6,311 bases of DNA from positions 1 through 6,311 of the forward strand of contig DAIDBC010000007.1 in assembly GCA_027310265.1 (NCBI GenBank). Reading direction: 5' to 3'. Origin of the DNA: Candidatus Colwelliibacteriota bacterium (lineage in GTDB: Bacteria; Patescibacteriota; Minisyncoccia; UBA6257; Colwellbacteraceae). Numbering within the stretch: position 1 is the first letter of the stretch; the number at the start of each line of letters is the position of its first letter. Positions 5,868 to 6,311 of the stretch are shown here, piece after piece. The translations under genes and the position numbers were made by a program. The notes under the pieces were generated by a model, which worked only from the letters and a program-made list of their open reading frames with translations, was not told the DNA's origin and made no database searches.

Positions 5868-6311
5868 CTTTTGATTTGTGAGCGCATCGCTAAGGGTCGC
5901 CAATGCGTTTGTGCCTAAGGTCTGCGGCCTGTCCGCCGGGCTAATGTTAATACGAGTTAACAACTTAGTGACCGTACCTCTCGGCACACCCAGTCCATCA
6001 ACTAGATTATTCAATATAGTTTTTCGTGGTTGTTTAAACAGGATTTTTATCAGTCTGTAGTACTCTGTGGGATCGATGCCCTTGGGTGCGAGTGGTTTTA
6101 GTTTTAGAACAGCGCTCGTAACTTTCGGCGGAGGAGAGAATAAACCACTTTTGATGGTCATAACGATTTCAGGTTTAGCCCAGAACTGTACGCTTGCAGC
6201 CAAGAGGTTCATCTTCGGCGGAGCGGCGCAGACGCGTTCCGCCACTTCTTTTTGAACGGTAAGCACAATCAATTTCGGTTTGGGGTTGAGTTCGCCGAGT
6301 ATCCTTAATAG
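5865..6311 (-). CDS. rsmA: 16S rRNA (adenine(1518)-N(6)/adenine(1519)-N(6))-dimethyltransferase RsmA/KsgA, C-terminal part
   Basis: RsmA dimethylates two adjacent adenines in the 3'-terminal hairpin of 16S rRNA late in small-subunit assembly, using S-adenosylmethionine. The window holds 148 C-terminal residues plus a TGA stop. The start and the SAM-binding motifs, including the catalytic NLPY-type motif, lie beyond position 6311. Recognisable parts, numbered from the first visible residue, are VQKEVAERVCA (19-29), LLAASVQF (36-43), LFSPPPKVTSAVLKL (57-71) and QPRKTILNNL (94-103), matching E. coli KsgA LQKEVVNRLVA, FTPPPKVDSAV and QRRKTIRNSL. The C-terminal helical domain ends ADRPQTLGTNALATLSDAL. 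KsgA is about 270 residues, so roughly 110-120 are missing. A TTG at 6270-6272 is an internal codon, not the start, because homology continues upstream of it. The TGA stop here is evidence against a code that reads TGA as glycine. Housekeeping genes of this kind often flank chromosomal, non-mobile loci. Confidence 0.96.
   Translation of the reverse strand, partial: LLRILGELNPKPKLIVLTVQKEVAERVCAAPPKMNLLAASVQFWAKPEIVMTIKSGLFSPPPKVTSAVLKLKPLAPKGIDPTEYYRLIKILFKQPRKTILNNLVDGLGVPRGTVTKLLTRINISPADRPQTLGTNALATLSDALTNQK

Noticed and set aside
6270..6272. TTG as the start codon of the rsmA gene
   Set aside because: The same frame continues upstream to the window edge and encodes LLRILGELNPKPK, which fits the KsgA segment just after the NLPY motif. 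The true start is outside the window.

Overview
The window reads as bacterial chromosome, most likely from a Candidate Phyla Radiation (Patescibacteria) genome. This is inferred from protein style, not from a marker search. The VirB4-like ATPase, the PrgI-family protein with a long soluble tail, the VirB6-like protein and the proline-rich orphan are in the form and order I associate with that group. The genetic code looks standard: one gene ends in TGA, two in TAG and one in TAA, and no long frame needs a recoded stop. Every credible gene is on the minus strand, so transcription runs from high to low coordinates. There is no gene-free stretch above 60 bp and no RNA gene, insertion sequence, CRISPR array or rho-independent terminator that I can support.

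Layout in transcription order: (1) 6311-5865, the C-terminal half of RsmA/KsgA, the 16S rRNA adenine dimethyltransferase, cut by the window edge; (2) 5847-3712, a 711-residue VirB6/TrbL-like polytopic membrane protein with a signal peptide and a large soluble C-terminal region; (3) 3705-2881, a 274-residue protein of unknown function with a helical N-terminal domain and a long proline-rich tail; (4) 2823-2299, a PrgI-family two-helix membrane protein; (5) 2298-1, a VirB4/TraC-type ATPase, 766 codons visible and open at its C-terminal end.

Genes 2-5 look like the core of a type IV secretion-like envelope machine: VirB6-like channel, PrgI-type inner-membrane partner and VirB4 motor, plus an uncharacterised cytoplasmic component. 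No relaxase, coupling protein or pilin is seen here, so a DNA-transfer role cannot be assumed. An ancestral envelope or secretion role next to a housekeeping rRNA gene is equally possible.

The expression layout suggests two couplets. virB6-like and the orphan gene are 6 bp apart, and prgI and virB4 abut as TAAATG. The first gene of each couplet lacks a convincing Shine-Dalgarno site but has a -10-like hexamer 9-11 nt before its ATG, compatible with near-leaderless transcripts. Arginine codon use changes between the rsmA/virB6-like half and the downstream genes.
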